DNA of 64,000 nucleotides from Bog-756 sp963769765 (GCA_963769765.1 CAVYNA010000006.1:308436-372435), one strand, 5' to 3'; shown: positions 52,611 through 61,818, counted from the first letter of the stretch. Translations and numbers: made by a program. The notes: generated by a model not told the origin, from the letters alone.

Positions 52611-54442
52611 TCAGATCGTCGGGGTCACCCCGAGGAGTTGGGTCCGAAGCTCGCGTTTGAGGACCTTGCCGGCCGGGTTTCGGGGAAGCTCTTCGGATCG
52701 GAACCAGAATCGCGACGGGACGTTGAACGCGGCCAGTCGTTCTCCGACGAAGCGGGCGAGCTCGTCGGCGCCGACGTCCTTGCCCGGACGGAGCACCACA
52801 ACGGCACCGACCTCCTCGCCGAGCACGGGGTGGGGGACACCGATCACCGCGCAGTCGGCCACCGAGGGGTGCTCGAAGAGGGCCGCCTCGACCTCCACGC
52901 AGTAGACGTTCTCACCTCCACGGATGATCATGTCCTTCGCCCGGTCGACGATGTGGACGAAGCCCTCCTCGTCGATGCGGGCGACGTCCCCGGTGTGGAG
53001 CCAGCCGCGGGTGAAGGTGGTGGCCGACTCGGTCTCGCGCCCCAGTAGCCGCGCACCACGTTCGGTCCCTTGATCCAGAGCTCGCCGGTCACATCGGGAG
53101 CGACCGGTTCCGTCGGCGGCTCCTCCCCCTCGTACCCCTCGGGAACCACTGCGACGTCGCAGACCGGCGCGGGGGGCCCGACGCTGTCGGGCTTGCGTAC
53201 GTAGTCGTCCCCGGCGTTCATCGTTGTCATCGCCGACGTCTCGGTGAGCCCATAGCCGTTGGCCGGCGCTCCGCCGGGGAAGTGGCGCTTGATGCGGCGG
53301 ACCAGGTCGGGCGGAGCCGGTGCGCCCCCGTAGGAGATGGATCGGACCGAAGAGGTGTCGCGCTTGTCGAAGGACGGAGAGTCGATGACCTGCATCACCA
53401 TCGCCGGCACCCCGCCGAAGATGGTGATCCGCTCGCGCTCGATGAGCTCGAGGGCACGTTCGGGGTCGAAGTGGTGCATCATCACCAGCTTCCCTCCGGC
53501 CGCGGTGTTCGAGACGAGGATGGCGTGACAGCCCGTCGCATGGAAGAGCGGGACGGAGAGAAGATTGGAGTTCTGGGTGCCTCCACTCACGTCGGCGACG
53601 CCGCCGCTGCGCCGGACCGATCCCACCGTCGAGACGAAGAAGAGGTTCATGAGGTTCGAGACGCTGTTGCGATGCGTTCCGACCGCACCCTTGGGTCGGC
53701 CGGTGGTGCCCGAGGTGTAGAAGATCGTCGCGTCGTCATCCGGCGAGAGCTCGATGTCCGGCAGGGTCGCCCCGGAGACGGGCGTGCCCACCGCGTCGAC
53801 GAACGGCACGACGGGGAGTGGCTCACCACTCGGCCGGTCGAGGGTCGATCCGACGGCCGCTCGCCGGCCACCGCCCGGGTCCGGCTCTTCAGAGGTGACC
53901 ACCATGGCGCGAAGTGCGGGGAGGTCGGCGACGTGCTCGCCGATCCGGTGCTCGCGCTCCTCGTCGACGAAGACGACGGCCGTGCCTGAGTCGCCGAGGC
54001 CGTAGGTGAGCTCGGCGCCGGTCCACCAGGCGTTGAGCGGGACCACGATCGCCCCGACCGCGATCGACGCCCAGAACGCGATGATCCACTCGGGCAGATT
54101 GCGCATCGCGATGGCCACCCGGTCGCCGGGCGCGATGCCGTACTCCTCGATCAGCCGGCGGCTGAGCGAGGCCACCTGTGCGAAGTGCTCGGCGAAGGTG
54201 ACGCGCTCGTCCTCGTAGACGAGGAAGTCCTTGTCACCATGGAGGGCTGAGAGCTCGAGCACGCTCCGCAGGGTCGCCGGTGCGCTCTTCCACGTGCGGG
54301 TGGGCACCCCGCGGATGGTGACTTCCTCCATCTCGAAGAGCTGCCCGGGTGCGGTCAGCGTTGCGGTCGCTTCGGCCTGTGTGACCTCCGCCTCGGTGTC
54401 GGACCCGGATGCCGCGTCCCGTGGTTCGGCGGCATCGCTCAT
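52611..54442 (-). pseudogene. Acyl-CoA synthetase (AMP-dependent ligase), broken by one frameshift
   Basis: ANL-superfamily enzyme, about 610 residues if repaired. The first frame has FLVYEDERVTFAEHFAQVAS, the P-loop FYTSGTTGRPKGAVGTHRN, YGGAPAPPDLVRRI, YGLTETSAMTTMNAG and GELWIKGPNVVRGYWG. At 53040-53043 (CCCC, GGGG on the coding strand) the frame is lost. Inserting one base restores RETESATTFTRGWLHTGDVA and joins the second frame, DMIIRGGENVYCVEVEAALF to NPAGKVLKRELR, ending at 52611. All motifs are conserved on both sides, so an indel error is likely. Start ATG 54442 overlaps orn. Probably activates fatty or other carboxylic acids. Confidence 0.83.
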
Positions 54443-55005
54443 GCTCGTGGCTCCTCTCGGGCGGGGACCGTCGCCGTCTTGAAGACGGACGTCCGGTAGT
54501 AGGCGAGCTCGGCGACGCTTTCGCGGATGTCGTCCATCGCCCGATGGCCGCCCGCCTTGACCGGGGCATGCTCCATGACCTCGGGGTACCAGCGCCTCGC
54601 GAGCTCCTTCACGGTCGAGACGTCGACCGAACGGTAGTGGAGGTACTCCTCGATCTCGGGAAGCTGTGCGGAGAGGAACCTCCGGTCGGTGCCGATCGAG
54701 TTACCCGCAAGTGGCACCGTCCGGGGCTTCGTGACGTGGGTGCGGATGAAGTCCAAGGTGGCCGCACCGACTTCGGCCAGCGAGTGGATCGACGCCTCGA
54801 TCTCCGTGAGGAGTCCGCTCTCCAGGTGCATCTCCCGGACGAAGGGCTCCATGGCGGCGAGCTGGTCCGGCGTCGCCGCGGCCACCAGGTCGGGCCCTTC
54901 GGCCACGATGGTGAGGTCGTCGTCGGTGACCAGGGTCGCGACCTCGACGATGACGTGCCGGTTGACGTCGAGTCCGGTCATCTCCAGGTCCATCCACACC
55001 AGCAC
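54439..55005 (-). CDS. orn: Oligoribonuclease
   Basis: DEDDh 3'-5' exonuclease that degrades 2-5-nt RNAs, essential in many actinobacteria. 188 residues: VWMDLEMTGLDVNRHVIVEV (D6, E8), PLAGNSIGTDRRFLSAQLPE, YRSVDVSTVKELARRWYPEV, and HRAMDDIRESVAELAYYR with the catalytic His-Asp pair. It overlaps the synthetase start by 4 bp. Start ATG 55005. Confidence 0.95.
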   Translation of the reverse strand: MLVWMDLEMTGLDVNRHVIVEVATLVTDDDLTIVAEGPDLVAAATPDQLAAMEPFVREMHLESGLLTEIEASIHSLAEVGAATLDFIRTHVTKPRTVPLAGNSIGTDRRFLSAQLPEIEEYLHYRSVDVSTVKELARRWYPEVMEHAPVKAGGHRAMDDIRESVAELAYYRTSVFKTATVPAREEPRA

Positions 55006-55129
55006 GCGGTCACGCTACCGGGTGCCGAAGGGGCGGCCAAGATGACAGACCGTCAGATCGAGCCGCGGCTCGGAGGCGGGGGCCGGCGCCGAGGGGTAGC
55101 GTCCGAACAGAGTGCACGAAAGGGGCCAC

Positions 55130-55639
55130 GTGGCCGGAACAGCCCGCAGCGGGGTCGACGATGCAACCGAGCTCCGGGCACCCGGGTCGGGTGCCGCTCG
55201 CTCCGTGGTCGTCGAGGTGGTCCGGCTCGACGCCGAGCTCCCCGTTCCGAGCTACGCGCACCCTGGTGACGCCGGGGCCGACCTCGTCGCCCGTCGTGAT
55301 GCGGTCCTTCCGCCAGGGGGTGGCAGGGCCCTGATCCCGACGGGCATCGCACTCGCGATCCCACCCGGGTACGCCGGCTTCGTCCAGCCCCGCAGCGGGC
55401 TCGCACTCCGTCACGGGGTCACCTGCCTCAACACGCCCGGCACCATCGACGCAGGGTTCCGTGACGAGCTCTGCGTCCTGTTGGTCAATACCGACCCCGA
55501 ACAGCCCTACGACGTCCGACGCGGGGACCGGATCGCGCAGCTGGTCGTCCAGCGGGTGGAGGAGGCGGCGTTCCTCGAAGTCGAAGAGCTGCCCGATAGC
55601 CGGCGGGGGACCGGCGGCTTCGGGTCGACGGGGCGGTAG
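55130..55639 (+). CDS. dut: Deoxyuridine 5'-triphosphate nucleotidohydrolase
   Basis: Hydrolyses dUTP to dUMP. Core motifs: HPGDAGADLVAR (motif 1), QPRSGLALRHG (2), NTPGTIDAGFRDE (3), RGDRIAQLVVQRV (4), and GTGGFGSTG (5), all five present. The N-terminus (~30 residues before VVVEVVRLD) is variable. I chose GTG 55130 with AAAGGGG 4 nt upstream (169 residues); GTG 55112, downstream of a TAGCGT box, would give 175 residues. Confidence 0.93.
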   Translation: MAGTARSGVDDATELRAPGSGAARSVVVEVVRLDAELPVPSYAHPGDAGADLVARRDAVLPPGGGRALIPTGIALAIPPGYAGFVQPRSGLALRHGVTCLNTPGTIDAGFRDELCVLLVNTDPEQPYDVRRGDRIAQLVVQRVEEAAFLEVEELPDSRRGTGGFGSTGR

Positions 55640-55644
55640 CGGTC

Positions 55645-57168
55645 GTGACACGGCTGACCGGGCTCGACGGCGCATTCCTCGCCTTCGAGTCACCGACCAC
55701 CCATCTGCACATCATCGGGGCGCTGATCTTCGATCCGCGTGATGTACCCGGCGGGTTCGACTTCGAGCGGGTCCGACGCCTCATTGCCGAGCGGGTCGAA
55801 CGGGTACCGCCGTTCCGGATGCGGCTTGCCGAGGTCCCGTTCGGTCTGAGCCACGCATCAATGGTCGAAGACACGGAGTTCGAGCTCGGCCGCCACGTCC
55901 GTCGAGCCTGTCTGCCGCGGCCGGGGGACGCGCAGAGCTTGCCGCACTCGTCGCCGAGGTGGCGTCCCGACCGCTCGACCGTCGGCATCCGCTGTGGGAG
56001 TTCACGGTCGTCGAAGGCCTGGCGAATGAACGGTGCGCCCTTGTGACGAAGGCGCACCACTCGATCATCGACGGCGTCTCGGGTGCAGAAGTGCTCGCGG
56101 CGTTTCTGGATCTGACCCCGGACGGCGCATCTTCCGTCCCGCCGGTCGGAGAGGCGCACGCGGATGGTGCTACCGGTAGCGACGGCGGGAGCCTTCTCGA
56201 GCCGAGCCGAACGCCACGGCTCGGTGGCCAGGTCCACACGATGCTCGCTCACCGCGGCGGACTCGGCCGGTGGCGCGAGCTGCTCGGCGCGATGCCCCAC
56301 CAGGTCGACGCAGGCATACGCACGGTTGCGAAAACCGTGCAGACCGCCGCGCACGCTGAATGCCCGTAACCGCGAGCATCCTGGGACGCTTCCGCCGTCG
56401 CCGTTCGAGGCGCCGCGAACCTCTTTCAACCGGGCGATCTCGCCCGACCGCGTGGTCGGATTCGCGACGCTGCCACTTGCAGACGTCCGACGGGTGCAGC
56501 GGTTACTCGGGGGGACCACCAATGACGTCGTCCTCGCCGCCGTGGCCGGGGCGCTGCGCACGTACTTCGACCGTCGGGGCGAAGAGCTCGGCTCGTCCCT
56601 CGTGGCCTTGGTGCCGGTGTCGGTGCGATCGGAGGACGAGCGGGGTGCGCTCGGCAATCGGGTCTCGGCGATGCTCGTCTCGCTCGCGACCGGAGTCGAC
56701 GACCCGGTCGTCCGCCTACGCGAGATCCGGCAGAGCGCAAGCCTCGCGAAGGAGCAGAGCCGGTCGATCGGCGGGGAGGTCTTCGCCGCATGGGGTGAAG
56801 TGATCACCCCGGCGGTCGCCGGGCGCCTCTCGCGACTGGTGAGTCGGGTGCGTCTCTTCGACCGTGCACCCCCGCCGTGCAACGTGATCGTCTCGAACGT
56901 GCCCGGACCGGACTTCCGCCTCTACTTCGCGGGCGCTCCCCTGGAGGCGATGTTTCCGGTGGGCCCGATCGTCGAGGGGATCGGTCTCAACGTGACCGTC
57001 TTCTCCTACCTCGACACCCTCCACGTCGGTGTCGAAGGCTGCCCCACGCTCGTGGACGATGTCGCGGGCATCGCCGCGTCCCTCCGCGACTCGCTCGCCG
57101 AACTGGTTCGGGCCGCCGACCGACGTGACCGACCGGTGCCCTGGTGGCACGCGGCACTGCCTGCCTGA
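55645..57168 (+). pseudogene. Wax ester synthase/diacylglycerol acyltransferase (WS/DGAT), two frameshifts
   Basis: Acyltransferase for triacylglycerol or wax ester storage. The N-terminal piece MTRLTGLDGAFLAFESPTTH to LGRHVRRACLPRPG is in one frame. After the G5 run at 55923-55927 the match moves to another frame: ASRPLDRRHPLWEF and the catalytic HHxxxDG motif KAHHSIIDGVSG. Near 56355-56362 it returns to the first frame (SPFEAPRTSFNRAISPDRVV, GTTNDVVLAAVAGALR, NVIVSNVPGPDF, VFSYLDTLHVGVEG). Shifts of -1 and +1 cancel; the repaired enzyme is about 508 residues. All motifs survive, so errors rather than decay are suspected. GTG 55645 lies 5 bp after dut. Confidence 0.8.
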
Positions 57169-58523
57169 ACCGGCATCCGTGCAGGCCAGACGCATGATCG
57201 GCCAGGTTCGGAGCATCCGAGGCGGCGTTCGAGGTGGCGGTCCGCTGCTAGGGTGATCACCTCACGCGGACGTGGCTCAGTTGGTAGAGCATCACCTTGC
57301 CAAGGTGAGGGTCGCGGGTTCGAATCCCGTCGTCCGCTCTCATGGAGGGCCCTGGTGATGGGCACAATCTCGGCGTCGTCGGACTCTGTTTCCAGAACCT
57401 CCTTGGGCTCCATCGCGCGTCCATCGCGCGGCTCGCAGGAAACGACCTCCGCCGTCCGGCTCAGAGCGGCGAGCGCGGCGGCAAGAGCCTGGTCCCGGTC
57501 GGACGTAGCGTGCTGGTACCGGAGGGCCGCCACGGGTGACTTGTGGCCGGCACGATGCATGAGCTCGGCAAGCGTCGCTCCGGTCGCCGCGGTCCACGTC
57601 AGTCCGGAGTGACGGAGGTCATGGAGTCGGAGCTCGGGCCTGCCGATCGCCTCGCGGGCTATCACCCATTCCTTCTGGAGCGATTTCACCAGCAGTGCTC
57701 CGCCCTTCTCCCCGACGAGGAGTGGCGCATCGGGGCTCGGGGCGACGTAGATAGCGAGGTGGTGCTCGAGGTCGGGGAGAACCGTCTTGGGGATGGCCAT
57801 GGTCCTGCGACCGGCTTCCGTCTTCGGACCCTTGACGATCTCAGCGCCGCCGAGGCGAGGTCCACTCGTCAGCTCGACGGTGAGCGTGCCGCCGAGGAGG
57901 TTCACGTCACGTCGCCGTAGCCCGAGCAGCTCACCGCGCCGAAGCTGGCACCAAGCGGCCAGCAGCACGGCCACCTTCAGGTGGTCAGGCACGACGCCGG
58001 CCAGCGCCGCTACTTCGGCGATCGAAGCGGTGGGACGCTCCGGCGAGTGCTCGGAAGCAGCACCCTTCATCTGGCACGGGTTGCGCACGATGACTTCGTC
58101 CGCGACGGCTGTACGCATGATCGACGAGAGCAGGCGATACGCCCTGGCCGCCGTCGGTGGATACTTCTTCGAGAGTTGAGCGAACCAGGTGCGGACCGAC
58201 GACGGGTCGATGTCGCAGAGCCTCCGAGCGCCGAGTACGGGGAGAATGTGGCGTTTGAGGACCCAGTCGTACTGGTCGGCCGTCCGTAGTGCCAGATCTG
58301 GACCCCCGGCAAGGTAGCCCTTCGAGTACGTCTCGAGCGTGACCTGCGCCCGCCGTGGGTCGATGGCGACTCCACGTAACCGGTCTGCCTCCACGGTGGT
58401 CGCGTAGGCGTCAGCGTCCTTACGGCGCTTGAACGTCTTCGTGACGACTCGTCCGCCGATCCGGGTCCGCACGTCGTAGCGGACGTCGCCGGCACGAGTG
58501 GTTCGTTTGGTCACCTGGGCCAT
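57006..58523 (-). CDS. int: Tyrosine integrase of an integrative element; reading frame runs through the tRNA-Gly gene
   Basis: 505 residues as an open frame. About 1-395 is integrase: AP2-like arm-binding start (VRYDVRTRIGGRVVTKTFKR), core-binding domain, then catalytic residues R (QLRRGELLGLRRRD), HxxR (HDLRHSGLTW), H (RAGHKSPVAALR) and Y (ALRYQHAT). From residue ~395 the frame crosses the antisense of tRNA-Gly (GRRDSNPRPSPWQGDALPTE) and 85 more codons antisense to the WS/DGAT gene, which are host DNA rather than integrase. In the excised circle the C-terminus would be different. ATG 58523. Confidence 0.85.
   Translation of the reverse strand: MAQVTKRTTRAGDVRYDVRTRIGGRVVTKTFKRRKDADAYATTVEADRLRGVAIDPRRAQVTLETYSKGYLAGGPDLALRTADQYDWVLKRHILPVLGARRLCDIDPSSVRTWFAQLSKKYPPTAARAYRLLSSIMRTAVADEVIVRNPCQMKGAASEHSPERPTASIAEVAALAGVVPDHLKVAVLLAAWCQLRRGELLGLRRRDVNLLGGTLTVELTSGPRLGGAEIVKGPKTEAGRRTMAIPKTVLPDLEHHLAIYVAPSPDAPLLVGEKGGALLVKSLQKEWVIAREAIGRPELRLHDLRHSGLTWTAATGATLAELMHRAGHKSPVAALRYQHATSDRDQALAAALAALSRTAEVVSCEPRDGRAMEPKEVLETESDDAEIVPITRALHESGRRDSNPRPSPWQGDALPTEPRPREVITLAADRHLERRLGCSEPGRSCVWPARMPVQAGSAACHQGTGRSRRSAARTSSASESRRDAAMPATSSTSVGQPSTPTWRVSR
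57227..57254 (+). promoter_or_regulatory. Putative promoter of tRNA-Gly
   Basis: GTTCGA (57227-57232) and TAGGGT (57249-57254) with a 16-bp spacer; the -10 ends 11 nt before the mature tRNA 5' end. The rest of the 97-bp gap after the WS/DGAT gene has no visible feature. Confidence 0.45.
57266..57338 (+). tRNA. tRNA-Gly (anticodon GCC)
   Basis: 73-nt cloverleaf: acceptor stem GCGGACG/CGTCCGC (perfect 7 bp), D arm GCTC/GAGC with AGTTGGTA loop, anticodon stem TCACC/GGTGA with loop TTGCCAA giving anticodon GCC, T arm GCGGG/CCCGT with TTCGAAT loop (one G-T pair), and discriminator T. CCA is not encoded. The 3' half is the likely attachment site of the integrative element whose integrase gene abuts it. 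No second copy of the 3' end is visible up to base 64000. Confidence 0.96.
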
Positions 58524-58678
58524 GGTCGGTCTACGAGCTCTCCGGTTCGAGGACGGAGGCCTCGGGCAGCTGGATCGGGCGCGTGCACATCATCTGGTCC
58601 TCGTCGACGAAGTGATCGTCTCCATCGGCGTACGCATCACGGCTCCACCGCACTCGGGCCTGTGGGTGTCGTACGCGA

Positions 58679-58891
58679 CTACCCGCCCATCATTGTGGCC
58701 GATGGGTGACGAGCCTTGCTCTCCTCTCGGAGCGCCGCGACGAACGGCTCGAGGGCCTGGACGGGAATCCGCCGGGCCCGTCCGATCATCACCGACTCGA
58801 GCTCGCCCTTCGCGATGAGCTCGAAGGCCTTGGTCCGTCCGATCGATAGGCGTTTCGCGGCCTCCTCGACTGTCAGGAGGACCTTCTCCAT
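58679..58891 (-). CDS. xis: Excisionase-type helix-turn-helix protein
   Basis: 70 residues: MEKVLLTVEEAAKRLSIGRT, KAFELIAKGELESVMIGRAR, RIPVQALEPFVAALREE. This is the MerR-like excisionase (HTH_17) fold that directs integrase toward excision. ATG 58891 has GGAGG 8 nt upstream; an in-frame start further upstream (58939) lies inside the rep gene and lacks conservation. It overlaps the rep stop by one base (TGATG) and lies 155 bp before int; nothing else is seen in that gap. Confidence 0.85.
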   Translation of the reverse strand: MEKVLLTVEEAAKRLSIGRTKAFELIAKGELESVMIGRARRIPVQALEPFVAALREESKARHPSATMMGG

Positions 58892-60381
58892 CACTGATCC
58901 TCCAGGCCGAGACGATCCGACTCCGATGTGGGTATCCAATCTGCCGCCTTCTCCTCACGTGTCACGATCCGACCGAGCCGCAGCTCGTCCTCGAGGTTCC
59001 GGGCGAGGCAGGCATCTCCGGTAGTCAGGTAGCCGGAGCCCTCGTAGGACCATTCGCGGGTCTCGTCGTCGACGGGGTCGTGCTCCTCGATCACCGGACG
59101 ATGAACAAGGGCGGCCAGCCGCCAGCGTTGACGTTCAGCCCGCAGCTCCCCGAACGTCGTCGAGTAGCGCCGGGACTTGGTGAGGAAGTGGCCCCGGAAC
59201 CCGCAGGTGTGGGCCCAGAGGCGCAGGCGGAAGTCACCGAATGGCGGCTCGTCGCCGAGTGCCCACGCGGTCTCGACCAGTGAGCGGAGGTGCCCCGGAA
59301 GCCGCACGTCCCTCGGAACTCCCGACCGGAGGCGGTGGTCGAGGACGCCCGCTTCGTCCGATCCCTTCGTCGCGTACTTCGCCAGATAGGCGGCCGCACG
59401 CCTCCGGCCCTGGTCCGCGTCGGCGACAACGGCGGTGTCGATCTGCTGTCCCCAGGCCATCCGGCGATCGGACTCTCCACCGGGCAGAGGAGCGCTCACC
59501 TTCGTCGCTGCGATACGCAGCGCTGTTGCCAACATGTCGGCGTCGATGCCCTCTGGGCCCTCGCCGAGCTCGTCGCCACACACGTCGACCCGGACGAGCG
59601 CGTGGAGGTGGACCGAGCCCCGGCGCTGGAACTCGACCACCTTGACGTAGGAAAGTCGCAGGCGGCGTGCTGCCTCGCGTGCGCTCATAGCGGCCAGGGA
59701 GCCGAGGGCCCGGAGAGCGTAGATGGTCGTCCGTCGCCAGAGCTCGGAGACCCCGGCGTTGAAGCGCACCGCCCCCTCGTAGTCGTAGCAGTCGGGACAG
59801 AGCGCTTGGCCGAGCGCTTCGTCGTCCTCGTCGTGGCGGGTCGCACAGACCAGCGCCACGCCGTGCGGGCAGCGTGAACCGGCCAGGTGACAGGTTCCGT
59901 CGGGAAGCCGGCGGTGGACGGCCCCGAAGCTCGGGGCGGTCAGGGTCAGGAAGACGGTCGGGTGGTCGGCGACCGCTTCGGGAATCCCCTTCCCGCCGCG
60001 GAGTCCTGCCGCCACGAGCGCGAAGGCGTCCCCGCGGTAGAGGGAGGTACAGGGTGGGCAGACCGTGTCGCGACGGGACCCGCACGTCTTGAGCAGCACG
60101 CCGTCGGGCAGGGCCCGGCTGTCGAAGACGACGGCCGGTCCTCGCTCAGCATTCGACTTCGTGACGCGGCCCGCCAACCGGACCGGACGGCGGCACGCCC
60201 TCGCCGCACGTACCTGCGCGGTGAAGGCGTCGTAGCCGCCGGCGGCGTTGAGGCGGGCGAGGATGCCCTCGACGATTCTTGCCCGGTCCCCAGGTCGGGG
60301 GAGCGGACCGGGCGCTCGGCTCGATGGGATCGCCGTCGAACAGGACGAGGTGGCAACGACGCGGTGCTCATGGGCAGCCAC
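58891..60381 (-). CDS. repSA: Replication initiator, RepSA-like (rolling-circle type)
   Basis: About 496 residues. Cys clusters (TCGSRRDTVCPPC; AGSRCPHGVALVC; CPDCYDYEG) and the HUH-like metal motif SVHLHALVRVD, followed by AAYLAKYATKGSDEAG, typical of the pSAM2 RepSA initiators of actinomycete integrative elements. GTG 60381 is my start; the open frame continues to 60498 but that part is the insertion sequence at 60419-61818. The IS therefore sits just 38 bp before the gene and replaces its upstream region. An alternative frame begins MSTASLPPRP at 60371, so a further frameshift near the start cannot be excluded. Confidence 0.75.
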   Translation of the reverse strand: MAAHEHRVVATSSCSTAIPSSRAPGPLPRPGDRARIVEGILARLNAAGGYDAFTAQVRAARACRRPVRLAGRVTKSNAERGPAVVFDSRALPDGVLLKTCGSRRDTVCPPCTSLYRGDAFALVAAGLRGGKGIPEAVADHPTVFLTLTAPSFGAVHRRLPDGTCHLAGSRCPHGVALVCATRHDEDDEALGQALCPDCYDYEGAVRFNAGVSELWRRTTIYALRALGSLAAMSAREAARRLRLSYVKVVEFQRRGSVHLHALVRVDVCGDELGEGPEGIDADMLATALRIAATKVSAPLPGGESDRRMAWGQQIDTAVVADADQGRRRAAAYLAKYATKGSDEAGVLDHRLRSGVPRDVRLPGHLRSLVETAWALGDEPPFGDFRLRLWAHTCGFRGHFLTKSRRYSTTFGELRAERQRWRLAALVHRPVIEEHDPVDDETREWSYEGSGYLTTGDACLARNLEDELRLGRIVTREEKAADWIPTSESDRLGLEDQ

Positions 60382-60410
60382 GCTGTCCGCGAGGGTGTGA
60401 CCTAAATTAG

Positions 60411-60418
60411 CGCTTCGA
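60411..60418. repeat. Left target-site duplication of the insertion sequence
   Basis: CCTAAATT, repeated identically at 61819-61826 on the other side of the IS. An 8-bp AT-rich duplication is the norm for the ISL3 family. Confidence 0.85.
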
Positions 60419-61818
60419 AAATGAGCGGGGTGCAGTAGACGGATCCGCGGACGCGTAGCGGGGGTCCACCAACCTTTGGTTGTTCTACGACCGAACATGG
60501 AGGACCCCCGTGGAGACTGACCCTACGCGCGCTGTCGAGTGGATGATCGGACTTCCCGACATCGTCTTCCTCGGCGTCGAGGACGGACCGAGCGGCGTGG
60601 GCCGGATCCACATCGAGACCAGTGTCGAGCGGGTGGGATGTCCGAAGTGCGGCGTGGTCGCCCGGATCAAGGATCGGCCTCGGGCAGAGCTCGTCGATCT
60701 CCCGATCTCCGGCCGTCCCATCTGTCTCGTGTGGCACAAGCGCCGATGGTGCTGTCCGGATCCGGACTGCGAGATGGGCTCGTGGACCGAGGAGGACCAC
60801 CGCATCGCTTCTCCGCGCCAACTCCTCTCCACCCGTGCAGCGTTGTGGGTGACGTTCCAGGTCGGCCGGTTCGCACGCAGTGTGAACGAGGTGGCCATCG
60901 AACTCGGGTGTGGCTGGCGCACCGTGAACCATGCCGTCATCACCTATGGCGAAGCGTTGCTCGAGGCCGACCAGGGACGCTTCGGTCGCGTGTCCGCCCT
61001 CGGGCTCGACGAAGTGCTGATGGTCCGGATCGGACCCTTCCATCAAAAGCACTTCTCCACACAGATCGTCGACGTCCGGGCCGGCCAGCTGTTGGACGTC
61101 GTCCCTGGTCGCAGCAGTGTGGAGCCGATGGCGTGGCTGGCGGAGCAAGGCCGGGCCTTCCGCGACGGCATCGAGTTCGGGACCCTCGATCTCTCGGGTC
61201 CCTATCGGCGGGTGTTCGAGATCATGGTGCCCGACGCCACGATGGTCGCCGATCCCTTTCACGTGATCAAGTTGGCCAACACCAAGCTCGACGAGTGCAG
61301 ACGGCGCGTCCAGAACGAGACGCTCGGACATCGGGGACGCAAGGACGACCCCCTCTACCGGGGACGACGCTTGTTGACCATGGCGAAGCAGCGCCTGGGT
61401 GAAAAGGGACACGAGAAGCTGACCGGGATCCTGCGGGCCGGGGACCCGACCGGCGACGTCGCCACGCTGTGGGAGGCCAAGGAGGCCGTCCGCGAGGTCT
61501 ACACCCACGGAGATCCGGACCTCGCACTCGACTGGGTCACCGAACTCGGCCGCGATCTCCAGGAAGCCGACTACCCGGTCGAGGCCCGGTCGCTCGGTCG
61601 CACCCTCATCCGGTGGAAGCGGGAGATCGCCGCCTGGCACCAGGCCCACGTGAGCAATGGACCCACCGAGGCAGTCAACAACTTGATCAAGCGGGTGAAG
61701 CGCGCCGCCTTCGGCTTCACGTCCTTCCGGAACTACCGCATCCGGTCACTGCTCTACGCCGGCAAGCCGAACTGGAAGCTACTGCCGACGGTCAGACCCC
61801 GCTGATTTCCGAAGAGCC
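60419..61818 (+). mobile_element. ISL3-family insertion sequence, complete, 1400 bp
   Basis: Bounded by imperfect terminal inverted repeats of 23 bp: left AGCGCTTCGAAAATGAGCGG (continues GGT) and right, read inward, GGCTCTTCGGAAATCAGCGG (continues GGT), 19 of 23 matching. Flanked by the 8-bp duplication CCTAAATT. It contains a single intact transposase gene in plus orientation that fills most of its length. It is inserted between the rep gene of the integrative element and one copy of another repeat. Confidence 0.9.
60510..61805 (+). CDS. tnpA: ISL3-family transposase
   Basis: 431 residues. The N-terminal zinc-finger part is VGCPKCGVVARIKDRPRAEL and RRWCCPDPDCEMGS; then an HTH (SVNEVAIELGCGWRTVNHAV) and the DDE_Tnp_ISL3 catalytic domain (ALGLDEVLMVRIGPFHQKHF; DPFHVIKLANTKLDECRRRV; SNGPTEAVNNLIKRVKRAAF then GFTSFRNYRIR). 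The acidic triad looks intact, so it is probably active. GTG 60510 has GGAGG 6 nt upstream; TTG 60480 is the other in-frame option. The stop is 13 bp from the right end. Confidence 0.93.
   Translation: METDPTRAVEWMIGLPDIVFLGVEDGPSGVGRIHIETSVERVGCPKCGVVARIKDRPRAELVDLPISGRPICLVWHKRRWCCPDPDCEMGSWTEEDHRIASPRQLLSTRAALWVTFQVGRFARSVNEVAIELGCGWRTVNHAVITYGEALLEADQGRFGRVSALGLDEVLMVRIGPFHQKHFSTQIVDVRAGQLLDVVPGRSSVEPMAWLAEQGRAFRDGIEFGTLDLSGPYRRVFEIMVPDATMVADPFHVIKLANTKLDECRRRVQNETLGHRGRKDDPLYRGRRLLTMAKQRLGEKGHEKLTGILRAGDPTGDVATLWEAKEAVREVYTHGDPDLALDWVTELGRDLQEADYPVEARSLGRTLIRWKREIAAWHQAHVSNGPTEAVNNLIKRVKRAAFGFTSFRNYRIRSLLYAGKPNWKLLPTVRPR

Noticed and set aside
53040..53043. Programmed frameshift in the acyl-CoA synthetase gene
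   Set aside because: Only a GGGG run, no stimulatory structure or shared slippery motif; indel error or mutation is simpler.
59290..59877. Plus-strand open frames opposite rep
   Set aside because: Shadows of the initiator gene; no motif.
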